From contig NZOF01000025.1 of the NCBI GenBank assembly GCA_002695185.1, forward strand, positions 1-18,184: 18,184 nucleotides of DNA, in the 5' to 3' direction. Origin of the DNA: Erythrobacter sp. Lineage in GTDB: Bacteria; Pseudomonadota; Alphaproteobacteria; Sphingomonadales; Sphingomonadaceae. Of this stretch, positions 7,702 through 15,346 are shown in pieces; position 1 is the first letter of the stretch, and every line of letters starts with the position of its first letter. The notes beneath the pieces are model-generated. The model had not been told where the DNA came from and did no database searches. It was given only the letters and a program-made list of their open reading frames with translations. The translations under genes were made by a program, and so were the position numbers.

Positions 7702-8216
7702 ATGAGGTTTACAGGTTTCGCGGCTGCGGCTGCAGCGGCACTCGGTGCGTTCGTCCCTGCGGCACACGCTCAGCATGCCGATCACGCCGATCATTCGGCC
7801 CATGGTACCCAAACCGCAGCGCCGGACGCGCTCAAGCAGCAGGCGAAGTCCGTGCTCGTTGCCTACCGCGACGCACTGGTTGCCCGCGACGAGGCTGCCA
7901 TGCGTATGCTGTTTGCCGCGGACTCCTTGGTGTTCGAGAACGGCAAGGCCGAGGACACGTTCGCGCAATACATGGAGCACCACCTCGGCCCGGAGCTCGG
8001 CGAAATAACCGAGTTTACATCACCAATCCGACGGTGAACGTCCGGATGGTCGGTCATGTGGCGTTTGGTCATGAAACCTACCACTACCGGATCGCCCTCA
8101 CGGATGGTCGTGCAATCGAGCGCGACGGGGTTCCTACATCGGTCCTGACTCACGAGGATGGCGCTTGGAAAATCCTCCAGTACCATTCCTCGTCCCGCGC
8201 GCCGCGCCCGAACTGA
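7702..8216 (+). pseudogene. Frameshifted exported NTF2-like (SnoaL/DUF4440) protein
   Basis: The first part (7702-8037) encodes a signal peptide ending in AAHA, a His-rich leader (QHADHADHSAHG) and the first half of an NTF2-like fold (KSVLVAYRDALVARDEAAM, EDTFAQYMEHHLGPELGEIT). It then runs off-frame to a TGA. The second half continues one frame over, up to 8216 (TNPTVNVRMVGHVAFG, GVPTSVLTHEDGAWKI, then HSSSRAPR). Adding one base around 8012-8024 would restore about 171 residues of continuous family-like sequence, so a one-base deletion is likely. The family covers small periplasmic proteins of unknown role common beside copAB. The gene begins 11 nt after copB behind GAGGGGG. It may be a real lesion or an assembly error. 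Confidence 0.85.
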
Positions 8217-8235
8217 TCGAGCGGCCGCTTCCGCA

Positions 8236-8961
8236 ATGACAAGCCAGCGTTCGCGCAAACTGCGGCTGCACATCTTCGGCAGCAAGGTCCACAAGTGGCT
8301 CGCCGTCTTCGTCGGTGTCCAAGCGCTCCTGTGGATGGCAACCGGGACGATCATGTCGTTCCTGAAGATCGAACACGTCCGTTCCGAGCACGTGATCTCG
8401 CGCGAGCCGTTACCCCTGGGTGCTGACGCACCGCTACCCGCTTGGGCAACGAATGACGGCGACCTGGTCTCGGCAACCACGAAGACCGTCAACGGAAAAC
8501 CGGTGGTCGAGTTGAAGCGCGTCAATGGCAGCGCCACGCTGCACGAAGCAATGACCGGACGGATATTGTCGCCGCTCTCCCGCGACACCGCCGAGCAAAT
8601 CGCCTCGGCTGCCTGGACGGGGCCCGGCAGCGCGATCAGATCCTCGAAGTCCATCGAAGCGCCGGTCGGCACCGAATTCGGTGGGCCGTTCCCTGCCTGG
8701 CAGGTGCAGTTCGCCGATCCGGATAGCACGCGCCTCTATGTCGATGCATCAACCGGCGCGGTTCTTGCGGCGCGGAGCGACACCTGGCGCTTCTTCGATT
8801 TCGTCTGGGGGCTCCACATCATGGACTGGACCCAGCGCGACCGGATCAACAGCTGGTGGCTGCTTCTGTTTGGCATCGGTGGGACCGTCATCGCTGGTTC
8901 GGGGTTCGTTCTTCTCGCCAATCGCCTTCCCAAACTGCATAGAAGGCGAACACCAAAATGA
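8236..8961 (+). CDS. PepSY-domain membrane protein
   Basis: The frame is open before it, but the ATG at 8236 gives the typical PepSY start (basic KLRLHIFGSKVHKWLAVF), so 241 residues are called. A first transmembrane helix lies near residues 20-42 and a second near 212-233. Between them is a periplasmic region with PepSY-like segments, including WQVQFADPDSTRLYVDAST followed by GAVLAARSD. HKW and a second WGLHIMDW resemble heme or metal-facing histidines of PepSY_TM proteins. The family occurs in siderophore and copper systems, possibly as membrane reductases or inhibitors. Its function here is unknown. No good Shine-Dalgarno is seen. It ends the copper arm and converges on the sulfite dehydrogenase genes. 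Confidence 0.82.
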   Translation: MTSQRSRKLRLHIFGSKVHKWLAVFVGVQALLWMATGTIMSFLKIEHVRSEHVISREPLPLGADAPLPAWATNDGDLVSATTKTVNGKPVVELKRVNGSATLHEAMTGRILSPLSRDTAEQIASAAWTGPGSAIRSSKSIEAPVGTEFGGPFPAWQVQFADPDSTRLYVDASTGAVLAARSDTWRFFDFVWGLHIMDWTQRDRINSWWLLLFGIGGTVIAGSGFVLLANRLPKLHRRRTPK

Positions 8962-9062
8962 TATTCTGCAAGTCCGTGCTGGGACGTGAACAAACCTGAC
9001 AACGCACTGGCTATTTCTTCAGGTCGCTCGATCAGCAATTCGAATGATCGCACTCCTTCCGG

Positions 9063-9518
9063 CTAAGATTTATCTTGCGCTGACCGTTCAATGCCAGGTT
9101 CGGCTGAGTTTGCTTGGCCGGGCATTGTTGAAAGGTAATCCACTATCGCGGGAATGCTCTGCTCCCCGACAGGTGCCTTGTAGACATCGCGCATTTTGAT
9201 CACGATCTCGCGCCACTTGTCTTTTGACAGCGGCGGTTGTGTCAGTGCCATGCTCGCCGAATGGCACGACGTGCAATTGGCGTTGATAACATCTGCATTT
9301 GCTCCTTCGGGATATTGTTGCTCATCGAATGGCAGATCGATCGATTCAGAAGTAAGTGTGAACCCTGCCACGGAAACACTCGATGCTTGCGGCACAGTCT
9401 CGGACGTGGGTTCACGAAGCTTGGTTGGTCGCGCGCCAGGCGGTCCGATGATTATCAGAGCAATGGCCGTTACACCTACTGCACCAAATGCGAGCGTTCC
9501 GATCGGAGGGGCTTTCAT
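9063..9518 (-). CDS. sorB: Cytochrome c subunit of sulfite dehydrogenase (SorB-like)
   Basis: 151 residues. An N-terminal helix (about 8-25) acts as a signal or membrane anchor. A single c-type heme motif CTSCH follows (C82, C85, H86), then a compact domain with MRDVYKAPVG (M109 a candidate axial ligand) and IVDYLSTMPG. The sequence style (VINANCTSCH...LSKDKWREIV) fits the small monoheme cytochromes paired with SorA. In the known SorAB enzyme this subunit accepts electrons from the molybdenum subunit and passes them to cytochrome c. It lies 12 nt after the molybdenum subunit gene, behind AGAGGAAAG. The long linker between anchor and heme domain (about 26-75) would let the domain reach its partners. 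Confidence 0.88.
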   Translation of the reverse strand: MKAPPIGTLAFGAVGVTAIALIIIGPPGARPTKLREPTSETVPQASSVSVAGFTLTSESIDLPFDEQQYPEGANADVINANCTSCHSASMALTQPPLSKDKWREIVIKMRDVYKAPVGEQSIPAIVDYLSTMPGQANSAEPGIERSAQDKS

Positions 9519-9530
9519 GGCTCTTTCCTC

Positions 9531-10769
9531 TTACGACGCTACGATCGTGGTGATTTCGATATTGCCGCGCATGTAGCCACCCGAATTCCAGATTGGCTGC
9601 ATCGGCTGGGAAACACCGTCGGTATTCCAGCAACGCGACATCAGTTTGACGGACCCGGGTCCGGGGAGCGGAACTCTCGCGTCCCATCGGCGGAAGCTGT
9701 ACTTGCCTTCGTCGGGTCCGAGCTGTGTCTGATACCAGCTTCGCCCACCGTCGGCAGAAACCGCCACTCTCGCAACACCGCAATCTCCTCCCATGGCAAT
9801 TCCGCCCAGAGGAATAGTCGGTTCATAGGCAATGGCCTGGCCATCGCCGAGGCTGGTTACCCAGGAACGTGGCACCATTTTATTGATGGGCACGGTCTTG
9901 TAGCCTGTAGCACCAGGCTTGACATCGGCACGGGGTGTGTCGGGTATCTTGTACGCCTTCGCCATCCAGTATTTGTCGTCGGGTCCCGGCAGGACCTCGA
10001 TGGAACTGAGCATCTTCACCCAATAGGTCGAGTACCATCCGGGCACTATCAGACGGCAGGGAAAGCCATTGAGCAGTGGGAGTTGCTCTCCGTTCATCCC
10101 GAAGGCGATCATGACCTCTCCGTCACGGGCGTGATCGATCGCGAGCGATTTGAAATAGTCCGGACCATCGGGAACCACCGGCTGGTCGAGCCCGCCGAAC
10201 CGCACCTGCGCCGCCCCGGGCCTGACCCCGGCCAGGTCGAGCACGGAACGCAGGCTGACACCGAGCCACTTGGCGTTCCCCATCGCCCCGTTGCCCCACT
10301 GGGCGCCCGGCACGCGAGGCACAAACAGGCCCCGGCTGTTTCCCGAGCACTGGTTGACCGCGGCATACTCGATCCGCGGCAAGCTCAGAAGCCGATCAAG
10401 ACTGATCGAAATCGGCTTATCGACGTGCCCGGACACCTCGAGGCGAAATGAGTCGACATTGATCGACGTGGGGATATCGGCCCAGTGCCAGCGCACGTAG
10501 AACTGGTCGTTGGGCGTGAAAACAGACTTGTCGAACACCTCCATGGGCGTTTCGAGCAGCGGGGGATGGATCCGCTGAAGGATCATCCGGCCCTTACCCG
10601 GAAAGGCGTCGGTCACCGGTCTGTCCGAATTGCCTCCCGGTAAGTGCAGGTCCACCAATTGTTGCGCGAGCGCAGGAGCTGCCGCGAAACCTGCTGTGCC
10701 CAGAACTGCCTGCGCGAGAAATCTTCTCCGGCTCGTTTCAGTGGCTAGCTCGCCGTCCAGTGACTTCAT
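9531..10769 (-). CDS. sorA: Sulfite dehydrogenase molybdenum subunit (SorA-like sulfite oxidase)
   Basis: 412 residues. A Tat signal (TSRRRFLAQAVLG, cleavage near ALAQ) sends the folded Mo-cofactor enzyme to the periplasm. The sulfite-oxidase fold follows, with FYVRWHW (R93, H95 near the substrate) and VNQCSGNSRG, where C141 is the expected molybdenum ligand, then AQWGNGAMGNAKWLGV. The C-terminal dimerisation domain includes GGIAMGGDCGVARVAVSADGG. No heme b5 domain is fused, so electrons must leave through the adjacent cytochrome, as in SorAB. The reaction is sulfite to sulfate with transfer of two electrons. The GGAGAG before the ATG supports the start. An 89-nt gap separates it from the transporter gene. 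Confidence 0.92.
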   Translation of the reverse strand: MKSLDGELATETSRRRFLAQAVLGTAGFAAAPALAQQLVDLHLPGGNSDRPVTDAFPGKGRMILQRIHPPLLETPMEVFDKSVFTPNDQFYVRWHWADIPTSINVDSFRLEVSGHVDKPISISLDRLLSLPRIEYAAVNQCSGNSRGLFVPRVPGAQWGNGAMGNAKWLGVSLRSVLDLAGVRPGAAQVRFGGLDQPVVPDGPDYFKSLAIDHARDGEVMIAFGMNGEQLPLLNGFPCRLIVPGWYSTYWVKMLSSIEVLPGPDDKYWMAKAYKIPDTPRADVKPGATGYKTVPINKMVPRSWVTSLGDGQAIAYEPTIPLGGIAMGGDCGVARVAVSADGGRSWYQTQLGPDEGKYSFRRWDARVPLPGPGSVKLMSRCWNTDGVSQPMQPIWNSGGYMRGNIEITTIVAS

Positions 10770-10858
10770 TTAACTCTCTCCAACCCGGCTTATTACTTGC
10801 GCTATGACATCCGTGATCTGCAAGCGATCGGTTTGACCCAATCGATCCAGAAGCCTGA

Positions 10859-12010
10859 TCAATTGGTGGCAGCGATGCAGGGTGACACGAACAGGTTTCC
10901 GCGCCAGGCACCGGCGACGGTCTTCGCGCCGACCAGCAACCACATGGCTCCAAGTGCAATCGTGAGCACCGTTCCCGCGACGTCGAAGAAGACAAGGTTC
11001 AAGGTGGTGCCGAGGCGGAAGGTCGCTACCGTGTAAACACCGAGCGGAAACGTGTAGCCCCACCAGCCCAGATTGAACGGCACCCCGGCACGCCAGTAGC
11101 GAATGGTAATGAGCGTTGCGAGGAGCAGCCACCACAGACCGAAGCCCCAAAGTGTCAGCCCCGCGATCACGCCGATGCCCTGGGCCGTTTCACCAACCGC
11201 GCCCAGCCCGTGCTGTGCCATGATCTGCGGTGCGTCGCCGCCAAGGACGAGCATTCCGAGTGCGCCGGTGCCGATCGGGCCGAGTGCCAACCAGGATGAT
11301 GCAGCCATGCCCTCATGAGGCAGCTTGTGCAGCGCCATCCGCAGGATCAGGATTGCGAGGATTCCGAAGGCGACCGGCACCGAATATGCCCACAGCACGT
11401 ACGATGTGGCCAGAACGATTAACTGCGCCTGCGGATCGGCAAGATGCGGCGCGAGCAAACCTCCACTCGCCCCCGCGACTTCGGCCGCCACGACCGGCAA
11501 GAGCCAGACGGCGGTCATGGCATCGAGGCTGTGCTGGTGCCGAGTGAACATAAAATACGGTATGAGCACGCCGCACGCGAGCGACATTGCGACATCGATC
11601 CACCACAGGACATGCGCCACCGGCACGATTGCGTCGCCGAAGCGTGCAATGCCGAAAGCGAGACAGCCATTGATGATGGTCGCCAGGCCCATCGGAATGG
11701 TCCCGATGAACATCGAGACGGTGTTGTGGCCGAAGATGCGCCGCGCCTCGTGCCCGAACATCAACCACCGTGCTGTATAGAGGACGGTAAACAAAGCGAA
11801 CAATGCGATGTTGAAGAACCACAGTGCTTCGCCGACGGGCGTCAGAATATGTCCCATGCCGGGGATCTGCGGCAGTGCCAGCGCCAGAATGCCAGTTCCC
11901 ATGGTCGCGGCGAACCAGTTCGGCGTGAACTGTCGGATCATCTCTCGGGGATGATCGAGATGTGCCAGCGGGCGCTGGCCGCGAAGAATGCCCTTGAGGT
12001 CGTTGGTCAC
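10859..12010 (-). CDS. TDT/SLAC1-family transporter, likely sulfite exporter
   Basis: 383 residues with about ten hydrophobic helices and almost no soluble domain, the TehA/Mae1/Ssu1 (TDT) fold. The first helix has the family signature FTPNWFAATMGTGILALAL (residues 28-46). Members move small anions such as malate, tellurite-related species or sulfite; yeast Ssu1 exports sulfite. Here it lies between a LysR regulator (ATGA overlap) and sulfite dehydrogenase genes, so export of sulfite to the periplasm, where SorAB oxidises it, is the simplest reading. Substrate cannot be read from sequence alone. Automated annotations may call it a C4-dicarboxylate or tellurite protein. Confidence 0.9.
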   Translation of the reverse strand: MTNDLKGILRGQRPLAHLDHPREMIRQFTPNWFAATMGTGILALALPQIPGMGHILTPVGEALWFFNIALFALFTVLYTARWLMFGHEARRIFGHNTVSMFIGTIPMGLATIINGCLAFGIARFGDAIVPVAHVLWWIDVAMSLACGVLIPYFMFTRHQHSLDAMTAVWLLPVVAAEVAGASGGLLAPHLADPQAQLIVLATSYVLWAYSVPVAFGILAILILRMALHKLPHEGMAASSWLALGPIGTGALGMLVLGGDAPQIMAQHGLGAVGETAQGIGVIAGLTLWGFGLWWLLLATLITIRYWRAGVPFNLGWWGYTFPLGVYTVATFRLGTTLNLVFFDVAGTVLTIALGAMWLLVGAKTVAGAWRGNLFVSPCIAATN

Positions 12011-12879
12011 GGGCGTTGCTCCTTGATGAGATCGGTCAGCGCGTCAGCCGCGCGAGTGCGATAACGTTCTTTGTGCCGCAGCGCATGAAAGGGCCGGTCG
12101 GGAACATCGAAAGGCAGTTCCACAAGATCGCCGTTGCCGAGAGCTCGCCCAACGACCAGCCGCGAGAGCGCGGCAACGCCGGCGCCTGCCTCGACCGCGG
12201 TGCGGACCGCTTCGTTCGATGGCAGCGTCATGGAGATCGCCAACTGAGCCGGATCGATATGCCGCGCCTGCAGGACCTCCTCGAACGTGGACCGCGTCCC
12301 CGATCCCTGCTCGCGCACGATCCAGCGGGCTTCGCGCAGCCAGGCATCGTCGATGTTGGTCACCCGCTCTCGTCCCACCAGGACCATCGGGTCATGCCCG
12401 ACCACCCAATGGGCAAGCGCGGGATCGTCGATCGTCCCCTCGACGAAGCCGAGTTCGGCCGCGCCGCTCAACACCTGCATCGCTGCTCCCTCGGTGTTGT
12501 CGATAGCAAGCTCCACGGCGATCTTCGGATACATGGCGTTGAAAGCGGCAAGCTTGCCCGGCAGCCAGTAGCTGGCGATCGTCTGGCTCGCGACCAGGCG
12601 CAAGGTCCCGCGCTCCAGGCCGCCGAACTCGGCAAGCATCATCTCGGCATGGGCGGCGCGTCCGACCACCGCACGCGCTTCTTCGAGAAATGCGCTGCCA
12701 GCCTCGGTCAGCTGGATGCCGCGACCGACACGGTGGAACAACGGCACGCCATGCCGCGCCTCGAGCGTCGCAATGGCCCCTGACGCCGCCGACTGGGTGA
12801 CGTTGAGGTCCTGTGCTGCCTTGGTGACATGCTCGCGCTCGGCCACACCGATGAATATCCGTAACTGTTCAAGGGTCAT
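12007..12879 (-). CDS. LysR-family transcriptional regulator of the sulfite cluster
   Basis: 290 residues with the canonical layout: winged HTH at 1-60 (TLEQLRIFIGVAE, TQSAASGAIATLE, PLFHRVGRGIQLTEAG) and a periplasmic-binding-protein-like effector domain at about 88-290. The effector half (LRLVASQTIASYWLPGKLAAF, TGTR-like GSGTRSTFEEVL) resembles the CysB/YeiE/CbbR branch, where small anions are ligands; YeiE is linked to sulfite. It is translationally coupled to the transporter by ATGA, unlike the more usual divergent LysR arrangement. An AGGAG seven bases before the ATG supports the start. The predicted effector, sulfite or a related anion, is inference from branch and context. Confidence 0.9.
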   Translation of the reverse strand: MTLEQLRIFIGVAEREHVTKAAQDLNVTQSAASGAIATLEARHGVPLFHRVGRGIQLTEAGSAFLEEARAVVGRAAHAEMMLAEFGGLERGTLRLVASQTIASYWLPGKLAAFNAMYPKIAVELAIDNTEGAAMQVLSGAAELGFVEGTIDDPALAHWVVGHDPMVLVGRERVTNIDDAWLREARWIVREQGSGTRSTFEEVLQARHIDPAQLAISMTLPSNEAVRTAVEAGAGVAALSRLVVGRALGNGDLVELPFDVPDRPFHALRHKERYRTRAADALTDLIKEQRP

Positions 12880-12917
12880 GTTCGATCTCCTGCCGGTATC
12901 GATACCGTCGTTCGATC
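12880..12917. promoter_or_regulatory. Palindrome between two direct repeats, upstream of the LysR gene
   Basis: CGGTATCGATACCG (12894-12907) is a perfect 14-bp palindrome. Two exact GTTCGATC copies flank it at 12880-12887 and 12910-12917, 30 bp apart. The left copy overlaps the spacer after the LysR ribosome binding site. This could be an autoregulatory LysR site or the site of another repressor. No transcription start is established. Confidence 0.45.
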
Positions 12918-12957
12918 AATCACTCCAACAGTTTGATATGAACATTCCAATCGCCAT

Positions 12958-13587
12958 TTATGATTGATTGGGTTGCGCGCTTTGCTTTCCAGCGCGCGCG
13001 ATCACCTGATCGAGAGTGGCCCGGTCGATCGCTCCAGGCACGATGATGTCGCCAATTACGATGCCGGGCGTGCCTTGCAGCCCGTAAGAGCGCGCCAGCG
13101 CGTCATTCGACTGGAGGATTGCATCTATATCCGATGCTTTGGCGAACAGATCCTGATGGAGGCGGTCCAGGTCAAGGTCGGCGGTTCGGGCAGCCACTTG
13201 GAGATCGCTGCGCGACATACGCTGGGGAGCTGTCATGAGGGCCGCGTTAAAATCTGCGTGTCGATCCTGGAAATTGCTCGCGATCGCCCAGCGCGCGGCT
13301 TCAACTGACTCCCGCCCCAGAACCGGCCAGTCCCGATACACGATCCGAACTCCCGGATTGTCGCGGCGATAGTGTTCCAATGTGGTGTGAAAGGCGCGGC
13401 AATGGCCGCACCGATAATCGGAAAAGACCGTGATGACGGTTGCAGCTTTTGCCGGGCCTGCTGCTGGTACGGGTGGGCGTGCAGTGGATACGGGATCGCG
13501 CGCGGGCTCTGCCTAGCCGCATCCTGCGGTAAACAGAAGAAGTGTCGCAAACGCCGCTGCGGATTTTCGGATCGGTATAACAAACAT
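12958..13587 (-). pseudogene. DsbA-like thiol oxidoreductase interrupted by an in-frame TAG
   Basis: Reading from the ATG at 13587 (AGGGA upstream) gives a signal sequence ending in LLLFTAGCG, then a TAG at 13513-13515. The same frame then continues through AEPARDPV, a Pro/Ala linker and a thioredoxin fold: VITVFSDYRCGHCRAF with a CGHC active site, a helical insert, and cis-Pro TPGIVIGD. The restored product would be about 209 residues, the normal size for exported DsbA/ScsC-like proteins. No ATG, GTG, TTG or CTG occurs between the TAG and the CGHC, so internal restart would lose the active site. The next usable start (TTG at 13380) lies after it. A lipobox is possible but atypical (TAGC). 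The lesion is a single base change or a sequencing error. Confidence 0.85.
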
Positions 13588-13637
13588 CGCCGATCCCTAA
13601 TTGCTCAAAGATCGGTTCGTCCAAACGTGAATAGCGA

Positions 13638-14225
13638 TCATTCCAATCTGGCAGCGGCATCTGACAGCACAGTCCGGATGCTTTGTCCGATGCGCGGCGA
13701 TGTGCAAACGTTAGCTGGGCTCGGGTGTGGCATGTAAAGGATAGAAACGTCGGGGCGCTGAATGGCAATCACCTCACCGGCTTCACTTGCCACTTTCCCG
13801 GCGAGCACGACCACCTGAACTCGAGGCAGGATAGCAAGAAGACCGGGAAGCAGATCCAGACCCTCGGCGATTTCCGCCCGCCGCAAGCGGCGGTTGATGG
13901 CGCCCGGTTCGTGAACGACCCAGGGTACGCAATTCCACAGCAGCATGTGCGACCGCGCGATGCCCGCTTCGTCGAGAAAGCGCGAGAGATTGCGCTGCGT
14001 GCCGCTGGGATTGTCACGCGAAACGAAGCGGAGGGCCGAGCTTCTCTGACCTCGCATTGCCCGCGGCGTCTCCAGCAATATCAGCAGCCGGGCACACGCG
14101 CCGCCATCGAATGGGTCGAAATGGGGCATCGCCCTGCCCGATGCGACAGTTTCGCGCCATTGCTCCAAGGGTGCAACGTGAGGTTCGCTCAGTCGGCGCG
14201 CGCGCTGTTTCATATCTGCGACCAT
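13638..14225 (-). CDS. Uracil-DNA-glycosylase-superfamily protein
   Basis: 195 residues. FDPFDGGACARLLILLETP (about 36-54) corresponds to the first family motif region, ending in a variant of GEAPG (LETPRAM). RDNPSGTQRNLSRFLDEAGI and LLWNCVPW sit where substrate-binding segments lie. VVVLAGKVA precedes PHPSPANV (HPSP at 167-170), the last UDG motif. The variant first motif means catalytic activity on uracil is not assured. Most homologues I can recall are annotated only as uracil-DNA glycosylase family. Upstream there is only a weak GAAAG, and an alternative ATG lies four codons in. It is the first gene of the minus-strand block, 50 nt before the DsbA-like gene. A link to sulfite metabolism is not evident. 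Confidence 0.78.
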   Translation of the reverse strand: MVADMKQRARRLSEPHVAPLEQWRETVASGRAMPHFDPFDGGACARLLILLETPRAMRGQRSSALRFVSRDNPSGTQRNLSRFLDEAGIARSHMLLWNCVPWVVHEPGAINRRLRRAEIAEGLDLLPGLLAILPRVQVVVLAGKVASEAGEVIAIQRPDVSILYMPHPSPANVCTSPRIGQSIRTVLSDAAARLE

Positions 14226-14343
14226 TCATCATTCTTTCGGATTGGAACAATTGGAACGATCTGTTGGACCGATCATCGGCCGTCCACCATCTTTGCCTTG
14301 TTCGGTTCGTGCATCCCGCACGAGTTGAATTGGAGACATCACG
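14226..14343. promoter_or_regulatory. Divergent intergenic region with short repeats
   Basis: This gap must hold promoters for the UDG-like gene (minus) and the membrane protein gene (plus). It contains TTGGAAC at 14242 and 14251 and TTGGACC at 14264, an odd palindrome CCGATCATCGG (14269-14279), and a 6-bp stem-loop TCGTGC-atccc-GCACGA (14307-14323) in the likely leader of the plus-strand gene. No clear -35/-10 pair was assigned. Confidence 0.35.
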
Positions 14344-14829
14344 ATGGCCAGCCTGCCTGATAAAGTCGAGCTCGCAGTCCAGCCACTGCAGCCCGCACCT
14401 CGCCCAATGCTGACGCTGGTTCATACCGCGGGAAACTACGATGCGATCGAGAGAACCGCTCCCGGCGTAGCTATGCGCGGAGTGCATCCCGGTGCGCTCG
14501 TGTCGCTCGTTGGATTGTATGCCGCGATGCTCTCCGGGTTCTGGATTTTCTTCGCCCGCAGTCCGGAAGCGGCGCTCGTCCTGGTCATGGTTACCGTGCT
14601 TATGCTGGTCTACTTCGCTCTCGTGATCGGTGGCATCCTGGTCGCAGACGCGGTCGATCCTGCCGAACCTCAGCGCGGGTTCGGGGCATTCCTCGAGGGC
14701 CGGGTTGAAACCCTGACCGAATTGATCACGGGGAAGCAGGCGCTCATGCAGATGCTCTTCCTGCCGGCGTGTATGGCGGTGATGGCTATGACGATCGGGA
14801 TCATCGCGCGGCTCTCGCTGGCCGGGTGA
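14344..14829 (+). CDS. Unrecognised three-helix membrane protein
   Basis: 161 residues, family not recognised. The first 45 residues are soluble. Hydrophobic helices lie near residues 50-72 (LVSLVGLYAAMLSGFWIFFA), 76-101 and about 135-158, the last ending in a short basic and glycine tail. Between the second and third is an amphipathic stretch with Asp/Glu (VDPAEPQRGFGAFLEGRVET). This resembles small inner-membrane proteins often found near respiratory or metal genes, but no catalytic motif is visible. GGAG lies eight bases before the ATG. It is separated from the DUF305 gene by about 126 nt, so co-transcription is possible but not certain. Confidence 0.7.
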   Translation: MASLPDKVELAVQPLQPAPRPMLTLVHTAGNYDAIERTAPGVAMRGVHPGALVSLVGLYAAMLSGFWIFFARSPEAALVLVMVTVLMLVYFALVIGGILVADAVDPAEPQRGFGAFLEGRVETLTELITGKQALMQMLFLPACMAVMAMTIGIIARLSLAG

Positions 14830-14860
14830 AAGGCCACGCTTATATCCGAAGCTCCGTCAT

Positions 14861-14876
14861 GGTTGCGAGAGCAACC
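14861..14876 (+). other. Short stem-loop with GNRA-type loop
   Basis: GGTTGC-GAGA-GCAACC forms a perfect 6-bp stem closed by a GAGA tetraloop, in the gap between the membrane protein gene and the DUF305 gene. No T-run follows, so it is not a classical terminator. It may stabilise an mRNA end or be chance. Confidence 0.35.
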
Positions 14877-14955
14877 CTACGCTCCGAATGGACACCGCTG
14901 GAAGGGGAACGATCGTAAAGCCGAAAGCTTGAGATATTCGATAGGACAACAGACC

Positions 14956-15324
14956 ATGCCCCTGAGATATACCATTGTACCGGCCGCACTTCTTCTCTCG
15001 GCAGCAGGACCGCATGCGCAACCGCCTGGTCCATTCTATTCCGAAATGGACACTGCGATGTCTCGGATGATGGCGCAAATGCACGTTGAACCAACGGGAG
15101 ATGTCGATCGTGATTTCGTCCGGATGATGGTCCCGCATCACCAGGGTGCAATAGAGATGGCCGTTGCTCAGCTGAAATACGGCAAGGACCCCGTGCTCAA
15201 GCGCATCGCACAGGAAATCATTATCGAGCAACGCGAGGAAATCGACGTGATGAAAATGGCCGTGGGCGATCCGCTGCCGCCATCCAATCCCGTGCCGACG
15301 CAGCAGCGAAAATCGAACCCGTGA
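14956..15324 (+). CDS. DUF305 exported protein
   Basis: 122 residues from the ATG at 14956, chosen because it gives a clean signal peptide (MPLRYTIVPAALLLSAAGPH) that the longer upstream frame would bury. DUF305 is a four-helix, ferritin-like domain. Here FVRMMVPHHQGAIEMA (about 55-70) carries the HHQ at 61-63, followed by QREEIDVMKMAVGD. Met and His are abundant (SRMMAQMH), and members are found in copper and other metal clusters. Periplasmic metal binding is plausible but unproven. Only the second of the usual two HHQ-type repeats is obvious, so this is a short form. It lies 22 nt before the beta-propeller gene. Confidence 0.87.
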   Translation: MPLRYTIVPAALLLSAAGPHAQPPGPFYSEMDTAMSRMMAQMHVEPTGDVDRDFVRMMVPHHQGAIEMAVAQLKYGKDPVLKRIAQEIIIEQREEIDVMKMAVGDPLPPSNPVPTQQRKSNP

Positions 15325-15346
15325 AACCAGTGAAGGGGTACTATCC

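Noticed and set aside
8034..8216. Independent 60-residue gene
   Set aside because: It has no ribosome binding site of its own and completes the NTF2-like fold of the upstream frame. It is the second half of a frameshifted gene.
9029..9050. Possible terminator between the convergent PepSY and sorB genes
   Set aside because: CGATCA and TGATCG could pair over a 10-base loop, but the stem is short, AT-containing and has no T-run on either strand.
12958..13380. DsbA-like protein starting at TTG 13380
   Set aside because: This start falls after the CGHC active site, so it marks only the intact tail of the interrupted frame.
14244..14277. EcfG-type stress promoter (GGAAC with a GTT element)
   Set aside because: Neither GGAAC copy has a CGTT at the 16-17 bp distance required.
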